A stretch of 64,000 bases of DNA from Streptomyces rugosispiralis (GCF_024505145.1 NZ_JANIAA010000003.1:310001-374000), one strand, 5' to 3'. Shown: positions 8,203 to 18,600, counted from the stretch's first letter. The notes: generated from the sequence alone by a model not told the origin. Made by a program: numbers and translations.

Positions 8203-9806
8203 GCGCCGCCACCGCCGCCGGGGACGGCCTCGTCGGCGGTGAAGCGCTGCTGGAGGGCGCGCAGGTCGGTCTTGCCGTTGGCGTTGACGGGCAGTGACTC
8301 CAGCGCGAGCCAGCGGGTGGGCAGCATGTACCCGGGCACCTTGCTCCCGAGGCGGGCCTTCACCTGTGCCGTGGTCAGCGAGACCCCGGCGGCGAGGGTG
8401 TAGGCCGCGCAGATCAGCGGCGCTCCGGTGCGGCTCGGCGCCGCCACCACCGCCGCGGCGGCGATCTCCGGCAGTGCGTGCAGCTCGGTCATCACCTCGT
8501 CCAGCTCCACGCGGTAGCCGTTGACCTTGACCTGGCGGTCGGCGCGGCCGTGGAAGCGCAGCAGCCCGTCCGCGTCCCGGCTGCCGAGGTCGCCGGTGCG
8601 GTACGCGCGCCGCCCGGAGCCGGGGGGAAGCTCGATGAAGGAAGTCGCGGTGCGCTCGGGGTCCCGCCAGTACCCCGGGCTGACCCCCGCGCCGCCGATC
8701 ACCATCTCGCCCACCTCACCGGGGGCGACCGGGCGCAGCTGGTCGTCGACGGGCTCCAGCCACTCGCCGGGGATGGCCCGGCCGACCGGAAGCGCCTCGT
8801 CGGGCAGTTCGGTCAGGGTGTGGAAGGAGCTGGCGATGGTGGTTTCGGTGGTGCCGTAGAACCCGGTGAAGGTGACATGGGGCAGCCGCCGCATCCAGTA
8901 CTCCACATCCGTGGGCGGGAACACCTCACCGCCCCACAACACCCGGCGCAGCTGCGGGAAGTCGTCCTTCTCCACCACCTCGTGGCGTGCCATCGCGCTG
9001 AGCACGGACGGCACCGAAAGCCACTGGGTGAGCCGTGCGTCGCGGATGAACTGGGCCAGCGTGGTGGGCAGCAGGCTCGCCTCCGGCGGGACCAGATGCA
9101 GCTCGGCCCCGCAGATCAGCGGCCCGTACACATCCCACAGCGATCCGTCGAAGTGCAGTTGGAGATGGCAGGAGATCCGGTCGTCGGACCTGAGCCCGAA
9201 GTGTTCATTGGCCCAGGTCACGAAGTGGATGATGGCGGTGTGGGTGAGCGGTACGCCCTTGGGCTCCCCCGCCGAGCCGGAGGTGAACAGCACATACGCC
9301 ACATCGGATGCGCCACCGACCGGCTCGGGCGCGCTCGTGGGCGCCGAGGCGACATCGGCCGCGGTGACCGTGGGCAGGGAGCCCGTGGGCAGGGAGCCCG
9401 TGGCGTCGCCCTCGGGCAGGCACAGGCCCACCACCGCGCCGGGCCCCGCGGCGGCCGAGACCTCGGTGGCCAGTGGGGTCCGCTGCCGGTCGGCGAGGAT
9501 CCGGCACGGCCCGGTCTGATTGACGATGGACACCAGCCGGTCCGCGGGCGACGCCGTGTCCAGTGGCACACAGACGCCACCGGCCTTGAGCACACCGAGC
9601 AGGTACACCACCGCGTCCGGGCCCTTGGGCGCCAGTACGCACACCCGGTCGTCCGGGCGCAGCCCGCCGGTGCGCAGGGCGTTCGCCAGCCGGCCGGCCC
9701 GCTCGTCCAGCTCCCGATAGGTCAGCCGCGTCGGGCCGAACACGACCGCGTCCGCGTCCGGTGTTCGCGTGGCCTGTGCGCTCACAAGCCCATCAAGACG
9801 GGTCAT
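8199..9806 (-). CDS. Stand-alone NRPS-type adenylation enzyme
   Basis: 535 residues with all adenylation core motifs: A3 FTSGSAGEPKGV, A4 region HFDGSLWDV, A5 FYGTTETT, A7 YRTGDLG, A8 GRADRQVKVNGYRVELDE and A10 LPVNANGKTDL with its catalytic Lys. The Asp of HFDGS matches the residue (Asp235 of GrsA) that binds the alpha-amino group, so an alpha-amino acid substrate is likely. No carrier or condensation domain follows; the aminoacyl group must go to one of the carriers encoded at 554 or 3820, or be used as adenylate. A 15-bp duplication at 9370-9399 gives GSLPTGSLPT in an N-subdomain loop. Confidence 0.9.
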   Translation of the reverse strand: MTRLDGLVSAQATRTPDADAVVFGPTRLTYRELDERAGRLANALRTGGLRPDDRVCVLAPKGPDAVVYLLGVLKAGGVCVPLDTASPADRLVSIVNQTGPCRILADRQRTPLATEVSAAAGPGAVVGLCLPEGDATGSLPTGSLPTVTAADVASAPTSAPEPVGGASDVAYVLFTSGSAGEPKGVPLTHTAIIHFVTWANEHFGLRSDDRISCHLQLHFDGSLWDVYGPLICGAELHLVPPEASLLPTTLAQFIRDARLTQWLSVPSVLSAMARHEVVEKDDFPQLRRVLWGGEVFPPTDVEYWMRRLPHVTFTGFYGTTETTIASSFHTLTELPDEALPVGRAIPGEWLEPVDDQLRPVAPGEVGEMVIGGAGVSPGYWRDPERTATSFIELPPGSGRRAYRTGDLGSRDADGLLRFHGRADRQVKVNGYRVELDEVMTELHALPEIAAAAVVAAPSRTGAPLICAAYTLAAGVSLTTAQVKARLGSKVPGYMLPTRWLALESLPVNANGKTDLRALQQRFTADEAVPGGGGGA

Positions 9807-9856
9807 CCGTTTTCTCTTCCTGTATCAGAGCCGTGTCAGAGCCGTGTCGAGCCGGG

Positions 9857-12800
9857 TCAGAGCTTGTCGATGTGCACCCGGACCGCGGTGCCGTCGCCGA
9901 TGACGCCCTCATGACCGGCGTCCGCGAGGGGGCCGTACGTCAGGCGCCCGGCCAGGGTCTCGGCCGTCAGCAGCGCGTCATGGGCCCGGATCCGCGCCGC
10001 CACCGCCTCGGGCAGCTCGACGCTCAGCGCGATGCGGTCGGACACCTCGAGGTCGGCCGCGCGGCGTGCCTGCTGCACCACGCGCACCAGGTCGCGTGCC
10101 GCGCCCTCGGCCGCCAGCTCCTCGGTCACCTCGACATCGAGCACGATCAGCCCCGCGCCGCCGGGCAGCGCGGCGACGGCGCCCGGTCCGTCGGCGGCGA
10201 GCCGCAACTCGTACTCCCCGGCCAGGAGTTCCCGCCCCGCCGCCACGACGTTTCCGTCCTCGTCCGTGGTCCAGTCGTCGGTGGCCGCGGCGCGGATGAC
10301 CTCCTGCACCGCCCCGCCGAGGCGGGGGCCGCATTTGCGGGGGTCGACGGTCAGCCGCAGCCGGCCGTGGGCGGAGACATCGGTGGTGAGCGCCACGTCC
10401 TTGACGTTGAGCTGGTCGCGGAGCAGCCCGGTGTAGGGCTCAAGCGCGGGGGCGTCGGGGTCCGCGATCACCAGCCGCGCCAGCGGCAGCCGCAGCCGCA
10501 GCCGGTGGCTCTTGCGCTGGCCGAGCGCGGTCGAGGCGACCTCGCGCACCCGGTCCATCACCCGCACCAGCTCCGGGTCGGACGGCAGTTCCTCCGCCGC
10601 GGGCCAGGTGGTCAGGTGCACCGACCGGCCGCCGGTCAGCCCGCGCCAGATCCGCTCGGTGACGAGCGGCAGCAGCGGCGCCATCAGCCGGCACAGCACT
10701 TCGAGCGCGGTGTGCAGAGTGTCCACGGCCGCGCGGTCCCCGGCGGTGAACCGGTCACGGGAGCAGCGGATGTACCAGTTGGTCAGCACATCGAGGTGGT
10801 CCCGGAGTGCGGAGCAGGCGCGCGAGAGGTCGTAGTCGTCCATCGCGCGGGTGGTCAGTTCGACCAGGTCACGGGTCTTGGCCAGCAGATAGCGGTCCAG
10901 CGGATGGCCTGCGTCGGTGCGGACTTCGCCCTCGGTGTCGCCCGCGTACAGGGTCAGGAAGTGCCAGGCGTTCCACAGCGGCAGCAGCACCTGGCGCAGG
11001 GCCTCCCTGCTGCCGGCCTCGGTGACCTCCAGGTCACGGGCGCGCAGCAGAGGCGAGCTCATCAGGAACCAGCGCATGGCGTCGGAGCCGTCGCGGGCGA
11101 AGACGTCGTTGACATCGAGGTAGTTGTTGCGCGCCTTGGACATGGCCTGTCCGTCGTGGCCGAGCACCACACCGAGGACGGTGCAGTTGGCGAAGGCCGG
11201 GCGGTCGAACAGCGCCGTCGACATGACGTGCATGTTGTAGAACCAGCCCCGGGTCTGGGCGTAGTACTCGACCACGAAGTCGCCCGGGGAGTGGCGCTCG
11301 AACCACTCGGCGTTCTCGAACGGATAGTGCACCTGCGCGAACGGCATGGAGCCGGTCTCGAACCAGCAGTCCAGCACCTCGGGCACCCTTCGCATCACCG
11401 ACCGGCCCGACGGGTCGTCGGGGTTGGGGCGGGTCAGCTCGTCGATGTACGGACGGTGCAGATCGCCTGGACGTACGCCGAAGTCGCGCTCGAGCTCGTC
11501 CAGGGAGCCGTACACATCGACCCGGGGGTGGGCCGGGTCGTCCGACACCCACACCGGGATGGGGGCGCCCCAGTAGCGGTTTCGGGAGATGTTCCAGTCC
11601 TTGGCGCCGCCCACCCAGTTGCCGAACTGTCCGTCCCGCACATGCTCGGGGGTCCAGCTGATCCGCTCGTTGAGTTCGAGCATCCGGGCGCGGATCCGGG
11701 TGACGGCGACGAACCAGGTGGCGATGGCGTGTTGCAGCAGCTGGGTGCCGCAGCGCCAGCAGTGCGGCCGGGAGCGGGTGTGCGGCCGGGAGCCCAGCAG
11801 CGCGCCGCTCGCCTCCAGCAGGCCGAGCACGGTCTCGGCGGACTCCAGCACCGGGGCTCCGGCGCACGGCGGCACCTCGTCGGTGTAGCGGCCGCCGGAG
11901 TCGACCGGGTAGGTCCGGCCGATGCCCGCCTCGGTGGCGAGGGCGTGGTCCCGCTCGTCGAAACACGGGGTGACGGCCATGGCGCCGGTGCCCTCGGCGG
12001 TGTCCACGAAGCGTTCCGCCACCACGACATGGCTGTCGCCGGCGGTGGCGGAGAAGTCGAACAGCGGGGTGTACCGGCGGCCCGCCAGCTCGGCGCCGCG
12101 GTGCCGGGCGACCACGGGTCCGCCGCCCACCAGATCGGCATGGGCGTCGAGCCGGTCGGCCGCCACCACCAGCCGCCGCCCGCCGCTCTCCACCACGGCG
12201 TACTCGGCGTCGGGGTGCACCGCCACCGCCGTGGCGCCCGGCAGCGCCCAGGGCTGCTCGGACTCCACCAGCAGCAGCTCGCCGCCGTCCAGCGGCACGC
12301 CCACGACCGCGGTGGTGCCCGGCACCTCGCGATGGGTGTCGCTGCCGTCGATACGGCCGCTGCTCTCGGCGTTGGCCAGCGGGGTCTCGCAGTGCGCGCA
12401 ATACCAGGAAACCGAATGTCCCTGGTAGATCAGTCCCTTGTCCCACATGGTCTTGAACGCCCACATGACGCTCTCCATGTAGTCGAGGTCATGGGTTTTG
12501 ACGGATTCGTCGAAGTCGACCCAGCGGGCCTGCCGATTGACGTAGTCGCGCCATTCGCCGGTATAGCGCATCACCGTCGTACGGCACACCTCGTTGAACC
12601 GCTCGACGCCTATGCGCTCGATATCGGACTTGGCGGTGATGCCGAGTTGCTTTTCCGCGTCGAGTTCCGCGGGCAGCCCGTGCGAGGTCCAGCCGAAGCG
12701 CCGTTCGACCCTGCGGCCGCGCATGGTCTGATAGCGCGGCACCACGTCCTTCGCGTAGCCGGCCAGCAGATGCCCGTAGTGCGGCAGGCCATTGGCGAAC

Positions 12801-12967
12801 GGCGGCCCGTCGTAGAACACGAATTCTTCGGCGTTTTCGGCTTTCCGCGCTGCCACGGTCTCCTGGAAGATGTGGTTCTTCTCCCAGTAGTCCAGGATGT
12901 CGAGTTCGACCTCGGGAAAATGTGGTCTCGCGGGTACGCCATCGGCCCCGGCCATCGGATATGCCAT
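9857..12967 (-). CDS. Eukaryote-type isoleucyl-tRNA synthetase paralogue with altered motifs
   Basis: 1036 residues, full IleRS length. The start resembles eukaryotic/type 2 IleRS: GLPHYGHLLAG gives the HIGH motif as HYGH (63-66), whereas the usual actinobacterial housekeeping enzyme, as I recall it, has GAHHIEA. Several normally strict motifs are changed: WDCHGLP is WTSHGLP (93-99), the Ile-AMP pocket EGxDQ is EYYAQ (567-571), KMSKS/R is AMSKA (608-612, second Lys kept), and the editing-site Thr-rich peptide TTPWTLP is SEQPWALP (236-243). Type 2 enzymes are known for mupirocin resistance. Gene order, next to an adenylation and GNAT gene, suggests self-resistance or aminoacyl donation (compare SbzA of the SB-203208 pathway). 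Family certain, role inferred. Confidence 0.9.
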   Translation of the reverse strand: MAYPMAGADGVPARPHFPEVELDILDYWEKNHIFQETVAARKAENAEEFVFYDGPPFANGLPHYGHLLAGYAKDVVPRYQTMRGRRVERRFGWTSHGLPAELDAEKQLGITAKSDIERIGVERFNEVCRTTVMRYTGEWRDYVNRQARWVDFDESVKTHDLDYMESVMWAFKTMWDKGLIYQGHSVSWYCAHCETPLANAESSGRIDGSDTHREVPGTTAVVGVPLDGGELLLVESEQPWALPGATAVAVHPDAEYAVVESGGRRLVVAADRLDAHADLVGGGPVVARHRGAELAGRRYTPLFDFSATAGDSHVVVAERFVDTAEGTGAMAVTPCFDERDHALATEAGIGRTYPVDSGGRYTDEVPPCAGAPVLESAETVLGLLEASGALLGSRPHTRSRPHCWRCGTQLLQHAIATWFVAVTRIRARMLELNERISWTPEHVRDGQFGNWVGGAKDWNISRNRYWGAPIPVWVSDDPAHPRVDVYGSLDELERDFGVRPGDLHRPYIDELTRPNPDDPSGRSVMRRVPEVLDCWFETGSMPFAQVHYPFENAEWFERHSPGDFVVEYYAQTRGWFYNMHVMSTALFDRPAFANCTVLGVVLGHDGQAMSKARNNYLDVNDVFARDGSDAMRWFLMSSPLLRARDLEVTEAGSREALRQVLLPLWNAWHFLTLYAGDTEGEVRTDAGHPLDRYLLAKTRDLVELTTRAMDDYDLSRACSALRDHLDVLTNWYIRCSRDRFTAGDRAAVDTLHTALEVLCRLMAPLLPLVTERIWRGLTGGRSVHLTTWPAAEELPSDPELVRVMDRVREVASTALGQRKSHRLRLRLPLARLVIADPDAPALEPYTGLLRDQLNVKDVALTTDVSAHGRLRLTVDPRKCGPRLGGAVQEVIRAAATDDWTTDEDGNVVAAGRELLAGEYELRLAADGPGAVAALPGGAGLIVLDVEVTEELAAEGAARDLVRVVQQARRAADLEVSDRIALSVELPEAVAARIRAHDALLTAETLAGRLTYGPLADAGHEGVIGDGTAVRVHIDKL

Positions 12968-12987
12968 CGCTCAGTAAACCTCGCAGG

Positions 12988-13015
12988 GTCGGCCCGCAGT
13001 GCAGTGAGGGCCGAC
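12988..13015 (-). promoter_or_regulatory. Leader hairpin before the IleRS-like gene
   Basis: An 8-bp perfect inverted repeat (GTCGGCCC ... GGGCCGAC, 12-base loop) lies 20 bases upstream of the start codon. A TAGAGT hexamer just before it on the - strand could be a -10 element. The leader is too short and lacks the TGGNACC element for a T-box. Confidence 0.4.
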
Positions 13016-13085
13016 TCTAACGAGGGGCTGGGCAGCGTCCGGTAATCGTGGAAACATCGCCGTACGTGCCGCCGTGGCCGCGCGA

Positions 13086-13778
13086 TTACCCGGCGATTCC
13101 TGGATCCTCCGCGTCGCGGACCAGGAGTGCGATCTGCACCCGGTTCTCCACCGCCAGCTTGGCGAACAGATTGCTGATGTGCGCCTTGACGGTCGCGACG
13201 CTGATGTGCAGCCGCTCGGCGATCTCCGGGTTGCCCAGCCCGTCCGCGACGGCCCGAGCGGTGTCGAGTTCTCGTTCGGTCAGGGTGGACAGCTGCTTCC
13301 GCGCGGCTTCGCGGGACGAGTCGCGGGCCGTGGCGGACTGTGGCCCGGTGGCCGCGGCGATCACCCGTGCCGTGGCCACCGGGGACAGCACGGGGTTCCC
13401 TTCCGCGACGGTCCGCACCGCGTCGATGATCCGCGCCGGCGGGGTGTCCTTGAGGACGAACCCGAGCGCTCCGGCGCGCAGTGAGCCGAGCACCAGATCG
13501 TCGGAGTCGAAGGTGGTCAGCATGAGCACCCGGGGCGGGGCCGGTCGGGTGAGGAGTTCCCGGGTCGCGCTGAGACCGTCACGGCCGGGCATCCGCACGT
13601 CCATCAGCACGACGTCCGGCCGCTGCTCGTCGACCGCGGTGATCGCGGCGTCCCCGTCGGCCGCCTCCGCGACGATGCTCAGGTCCGGTTCGACCTCGAG
13701 GACGAGTCGCAGCGCCATCCGCACCAGTTGGTCGTCGTCGACGATGACGATGCGCACCGGCTCCCGCTCGGTATCCAC
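13086..13778 (-). CDS. NarL/FixJ-family response regulator
   Basis: 230 residues. Receiver domain 1-125: VDDDQLVRM acidic pocket, LMDVRMPGRDG with the phospho-acceptor Asp, LTTFDS with the switch Thr, and VLKDTPP with the conserved Lys. LuxR-type HTH at ~160-220 (LTERELDTARAVADGLGN then VATVKAHISNLF). GTG start directly follows the TGA of the histidine kinase, so the two form one operon. Targets are not evident; the gene ends 118 bp before the IleRS-like gene and is co-oriented with it. Confidence 0.92.
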   Translation of the reverse strand: MDTEREPVRIVIVDDDQLVRMALRLVLEVEPDLSIVAEAADGDAAITAVDEQRPDVVLMDVRMPGRDGLSATRELLTRPAPPRVLMLTTFDSDDLVLGSLRAGALGFVLKDTPPARIIDAVRTVAEGNPVLSPVATARVIAAATGPQSATARDSSREAARKQLSTLTERELDTARAVADGLGNPEIAERLHISVATVKAHISNLFAKLAVENRVQIALLVRDAEDPGIAG

Positions 13779-14960
13779 TCATGCTCTCTTTCCGTGGGTG
13801 GGGTTCGGCCAGGGCAGTCGCGCGGTGAGGAGGTATCCGTGGCCGGTTGTGGGGTGGTGGTCGAGTTCTCCGCCGGCGAGGGTGACGCGTTCGCCGAGGC
13901 CGAGCAGACCGAATCCCGACGCCGGTGGTGGCGAGGTCGCCCTGGCGGCCGGGGAGTTGCGGACGCTGACGTCGAGTGTGCCGCCCGCGGTTCCTTCGAG
14001 GGTGATGTGCACATGCGCGCCCGGGGCGTGTTTGGCGGCGTTGGTCAGCCCTTCCTGGACGATCCGGTAGCAGGTGCGTCCGACGACGTCGGACGGTGTG
14101 CCCGTCACGGTGGTGGTGAGCGTGACGTCCAGTCCGGATGTGCGCGCGTCGGCCACCAGGTCGGGGATTCGGTCGAGGGAGGGTTGCGGTGGTTCCGGGC
14201 GGCCCGGGTCGGCCCGGAGCACCCCGAGCACGTCCCGTAGTTCTTCCAGGGCTTGGTGGGAGCCATCGGCGATGGAGCGGACCAGCACCCGGTTCTCCTC
14301 GGCTGTGAGGTCGCCGCGGTGGTCCAGCACTCCGGCTTGCATGGCGACCAGGGAGATCCGGTGCGCGAGCACGTCGTGCATCTCGCGGGCGATCCGGTTT
14401 CGTTCCAGGGCCCGTGCCTGCGCCGCTCGTGCGGTCTGTTCCCGTTCCGCGCTCTCCGCCCGGTCCCGCAAGGTCCGCACCTCGACGCGGCGTGCGCCGA
14501 TGGCCATGCCCATGGCCACCGCGATGCCCGCGATCAGTACCGGGAAGACGAGTTGGTACCACATCGCGCCGGGCGTGTTCTGGATCGGGTAGATCCCGCC
14601 GGCGAGCTGTGACGCGGTCACGAGGGCCAGCGCGACGACCCCGATCTCCACCGGACGGCGACGCGTGGAGATCGAGACCATCGCCAGAAACCCGGCGCCG
14701 GAGGCGAGTGCCGACGCGGTCGAGGCGATCACGACCGTCATGGCGACGGCCAGCGGGTACCGCCGCCGCCACACGAGCGCCGTCAGACAGCCCAGAGCCA
14801 CCAGCGGATCACCGATGAAGAACCACGAGCCCGGTCCGGTCGCCTGCCCCCGCAGCACCACACCGGTGGAGAGCCAGAGGAGCGCGCCCACCGCCGCGGC
14901 CGCCACCAGCCGCCAGGTCTGCTGCCACCACCCGAGCCGTGCCGCGACGTCCATGTTCAC
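13779..14960 (-). CDS. Sensor histidine kinase (HisKA_3 type)
   Basis: 393 residues from the GTG at 14960 (ATG at 14954 is an equally possible start). The N-terminal half has about five hydrophobic segments, so a membrane sensor without a large extracellular domain. Then comes a short coiled coil (RDRAESAEREQTARAAQA) and the dimerisation/phosphorylation motif REMHDVLAHRISLVAMQ with the phospho-His. The C-terminal HATPase_c has an N-box around LTNAAKHA and G-box GFGLLGLGERV. Cognate to the response regulator encoded next. The signal sensed is unknown. Confidence 0.9.
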   Translation of the reverse strand: MNMDVAARLGWWQQTWRLVAAAAVGALLWLSTGVVLRGQATGPGSWFFIGDPLVALGCLTALVWRRRYPLAVAMTVVIASTASALASGAGFLAMVSISTRRRPVEIGVVALALVTASQLAGGIYPIQNTPGAMWYQLVFPVLIAGIAVAMGMAIGARRVEVRTLRDRAESAEREQTARAAQARALERNRIAREMHDVLAHRISLVAMQAGVLDHRGDLTAEENRVLVRSIADGSHQALEELRDVLGVLRADPGRPEPPQPSLDRIPDLVADARTSGLDVTLTTTVTGTPSDVVGRTCYRIVQEGLTNAAKHAPGAHVHITLEGTAGGTLDVSVRNSPAARATSPPPASGFGLLGLGERVTLAGGELDHHPTTGHGYLLTARLPWPNPTHGKRA

Positions 14961-15112
14961 CTGGTCATTATCGCGACACACTCCGGCAGGGCAGCGGACC
15001 GGGGGCTGATGTGCCCTCGACCGGAGTCGTATCACCGCCCCGCCCGTGGTCGAAGGCGATGCGAGCCGCCGGGCCGATGTGCCCGCCGCTCCGCACGGAC
15101 AGACTCGTTCAC

Positions 15113-15415
15113 ATGCCGAGACAACCGAACACCAGGCGGAGAAGCACGATTCGCAGGGGTGGCTATACGGCCCTCGAGGCGGTCGGGATGGTGATCACAG
15201 CGCTGGCCGCCCAAGCGGTGATCCGCGGTTTGCTCAACCCGGACTCCGAGCCGCTGTGGGGCATCGTCGACGGGGTCCCCGGCGGCCTTACCGGCCGGCT
15301 GGTCCTCCTCGGACTCATCGCGCTGGTCACCGTGGTGCTCGGCGGCTGGGCGCACACGCGCAAGGAACCGGACACCGAACAGGCCGGCGGCCCCGGAAGC
15401 GGGCCCCGGCGGTGA
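15113..15415 (+). CDS. Small membrane protein of unknown function
   Basis: 100 residues. Arg-rich N-terminus (PRQPNTRRRSTIRRGG), then two hydrophobic segments (about 20-39, AVGMVITALAAQAVIRGLL, and 62-80, LVLLGLIALVTVVLGGWAH) and a polar Gly/Pro tail. Topology would place both ends in the cytoplasm. It is divergent from the histidine kinase gene with ~150 bp between starts, so it may share its control region. No family recognised. Confidence 0.6.
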   Translation: MPRQPNTRRRSTIRRGGYTALEAVGMVITALAAQAVIRGLLNPDSEPLWGIVDGVPGGLTGRLVLLGLIALVTVVLGGWAHTRKEPDTEQAGGPGSGPRR

Positions 15416-15660
15416 CGGCCGACCAGGACGGACAGTCCCTGCCGTCTTCCCCGTCCGGGGCGGCACCGGCCGGCTGGAGCGGGCGCTGCGGCTGCGCTAC
15501 AGCCGACTGCTCGACTGCTCGACGGGGCGGCGGGGCGGCGGGGCGGGCATAGTGCAAGGACCCCTTAGTCCAACACCACCGCGCACTTGTCCATGGGCGG
15601 CCGCCCCGCCGCCGTCCCAAGGTGGAGCACTGTTCCCACCAGCGAGGGAGGAGCGGCTCG

Positions 15661-18600
15661 TTGACCCGTACAGATGAGGGGCGGCCGGAGGAGTGGCGGC
15701 CCGGTCGCAGAGCGGTCATGGTCACCACCACACTGGCCGGAATCGGAACGGCCGTCGGCACGGGCGGTGGCACCGCGCATGCCCACGGCGCCGCACCCGT
15801 CCGCGCCACCGAGCGCACCCTGCGGTCGAAGCGGCTGGAGGTCCGGGTGGACCCGGAGTTCCCGCGCATCGTCGCGTACACCGACCGCGAGAGCTGCGCG
15901 GTGCTGTACGGACAGCGGGAGCCGGTCCGCACGGTGCTCATCGACGGCGTCGAACACACCCCCCGCACCACCGCCGTCACCAGCGGCCCCGACCACATCG
16001 GCTACACCCTCGCCTTCGGCGCGGACACCGAGATCGACATCCGCGTCCGGGTCAGCGAATGGCAGGTCGACTGGCGGGTCACCCGGATCGCCGACACCGA
16101 CGCGCTGCGCGTGGGCACCCTGCGCATCCCCGGCCTCGCGTTCCTCAGCGTCCGCGCCGACCAGCCGGGCGCCACCCTGCTGGCCGCGCGGATCGACCTC
16201 GACCAGGCCAAGAGCGGTGACACCGTCGTCCGGCCCACGGCCGACACCCCCACCGACGCCGCCCCCATCGGCTGCGCGTACGCCGTCGTCAGCACCGACC
16301 GGCTCGCCGCCGCCGTCGAGACCAACACGGTCTGCGACAAGCCCTCCTCCGCCGCGGGGACCACGTGGGAGAACGGACGGCTGTGGCGGCAGACGGTGCG
16401 CGAGGACGGGCAGATCACCGCCCGGCTCGGCTGCGGTGAATGGACCCACCGGGCCGCCACCGCGCCCGTCGGCGCCACCGAACCGCTGCCCTGGGCCACC
16501 GTGGTCCTCACCCGGGACCGCAACGGCGACGGCGTGATCGACTGGCAGGACGCCGCCATCGCCTTCCGCGACATCATGGTCAATCCGCTCGGCGCCGACG
16601 AGCAGCATCTGCGGGTCGTCCCGCACATCCCGTTCAACTTCGCCAGCCAGGCCACCAACCCGTTCCTCGACACCCTCGACAACGTCAAGCGCATCGCGCT
16701 GGCCACCGATGGACTGCGGCAGTTCACCCTGCTCAAGGGCTATCAGTCGGAGGGCCATGACTCCGCCCACCCCGACTACGCGGGCAACTACAACACCCGC
16801 GCCGGTGGCCTGGCCGACCTCAACACCCTGCTGCGCTCCGGACGCCACTGGAACAGCGACTTCGCGGTGCACGTCAACGCCACCGAGTCCTATCCGGTGG
16901 CCAACGCCTTCTCCGAGACCCTGGTCGACAGACACGACAGGCAGTGGGACTGGCTGGACCAGTCGTACCGCATCGACGCCCGCCGCGACCTGGTCTCCGG
17001 CGACATCATCCGGCGCTTCCAGGACCTGCGGAACGACACCGACCCGGCCCTCGCCGGTCTCTACATCGATGTGTTCCGCGAGTCCGGCTGGAACTCCGAC
17101 CGGCTCCAGCGGGCCCTGCGCGAGCAGGGCTGGCGGGTGGCCACCGAATGGGGCCACGGGCTGGAGCGCTCCTCGCTGTGGTCGCACTGGGCCACCGAGA
17201 CCGACTACGGCCCGGACAGCTCGCGCGGTGTCAACTCCCGGCTGATCCGCTTCATCCGCAACCACCAGAAGGACGTCTTCGCCGACAAGTGGCCCACCCT
17301 GCTCGGCATCCCCCGGATGGGCAACTTCGAGGGCTGGACCGGCAAGACCGACTGGACCGCCTTCCACCGGCTCATCTGGACCCACAGCCTGCCCGCCAAG
17401 TACCTCCAGGCGTACCCCATCCGCACCTGGGGCGAGCACGAGATCACCTTCGAGGGGCCGGGCTCCACCTCCGTCACCGACACCGGCGGCGTCCGCCGCA
17501 TCACCACCGACGGGCGGCTGGTCTACGACGGCGGCGGCTATCTGCTGCCCTGGGAGCCGCGCGAGGCCACCGACCCGGCCAAGCTCTACCACTACAACCC
17601 GGCGGGCGGCACCACCCGTTGGCGGCTGCCGCGCGGCTGGTCGGGGCGGCGGTCCGTGGTGCTGTACCGCCTCACCGACCAGGGGCGCGCCGAGCCGGTC
17701 ACCCTGCCGGTGCGCGACGGCCACATCGGCATCACCGCCCAGCCCGGCGTCCCCTATGTGGTGCTGCGCTCCCCCGCCCCTGCCCAGGCGGCACCCGGCT
17801 GGGGCGAGGGCACCCCGCTGTACGACCCCGGTTTCCACTCCGGTTCGCTGCGCGGCTGGCAGACCACCGGCCCGGCCGCCGTCGAACGCGGCGCGCCGGG
17901 CGACTACGAACTGGTCATCGGCGAGGGCGCGGCCGCCACCGTCGGCCAGCGCCTCGGCCGGCTGGCCCCCGGCGGTTATGTGGCCTCCGTACAGGTGGAG
18001 GTGGGGGCGGCGGCCGGTGAGCGGCGCCGGGCCGCGCTGCGGGTGCACACCGCCGACGGCGTCACCGCGGAGAACTGGACCGAGACCTCGACCGCCGTCA
18101 ACCACATGGCGGCCGACCGCAAACACGGCACCCGCTTCCAGCGGATGTTCACCCACTTCACCGTCCCCGAGGGCGGCGGCCCCGTCACCCTCACCCTCGC
18201 CGTGGCGGCGGGCCGGGCCCGGGTCCGCTTCGACCGGCTGCGGGTGGTGCGGGCCCGGCGGACCACGAAGCCCGGCGCGCTGGTGTACGAGGACTTCGAG
18301 CGGGTGCCCCAGGGCTGGGGCCCGTTCGTCAAGGGCGACGCGGGCGGGGTGACCGACCCCCGGACCCATATCGCCCAGCGGCACGCCCCGTACACCCAGG
18401 CCGGCTGGAACGGCAAGGTGATCGACGACGTGCTCGAAGGCGGCCAGTCGCTGAAGTCACGCGGCGAGAACCAGGGGCTCGTCTATCGCACCGTGCCGCA
18501 CACCGCACGCTTCCGCCCCGGGCGGCGCTACCGGGTGACCCTGACCTACGCCAACGAGGCGGCCGGTCAGTACGCGTGGGTCACGGCCGTGGACGAGCCC

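Noticed and set aside
9857..12967. Housekeeping ileS
   Set aside because: Eukaryote-type HYGH form and several altered motifs differ from the usual actinobacterial enzyme; a second copy is expected elsewhere, though this cannot be verified from the window.
9761..13045. A 1000-residue open frame on the + strand opposite the IleRS-like gene
   Set aside because: The - strand frame has continuous tRNA-synthetase homology; the + frame has none.
12968..13085. T-box leader for the IleRS-like gene
   Set aside because: The gap is only ~118 bases and lacks a specifier stem and the TGGNACC antiterminator sequence.
13041..13090. GGTAATCG/CGATTACC inverted repeat as regulator site
   Set aside because: Only 8 bp with 34 bases between, overlapping the response-regulator stop; could be chance or part of a weak terminator.
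15565..18384. A 900-residue - strand frame opposite the GH101 gene
   Set aside because: The + frame carries the GH101 calcium loop and catalytic blocks; the - frame is Gly/Val/Asp-rich noise.
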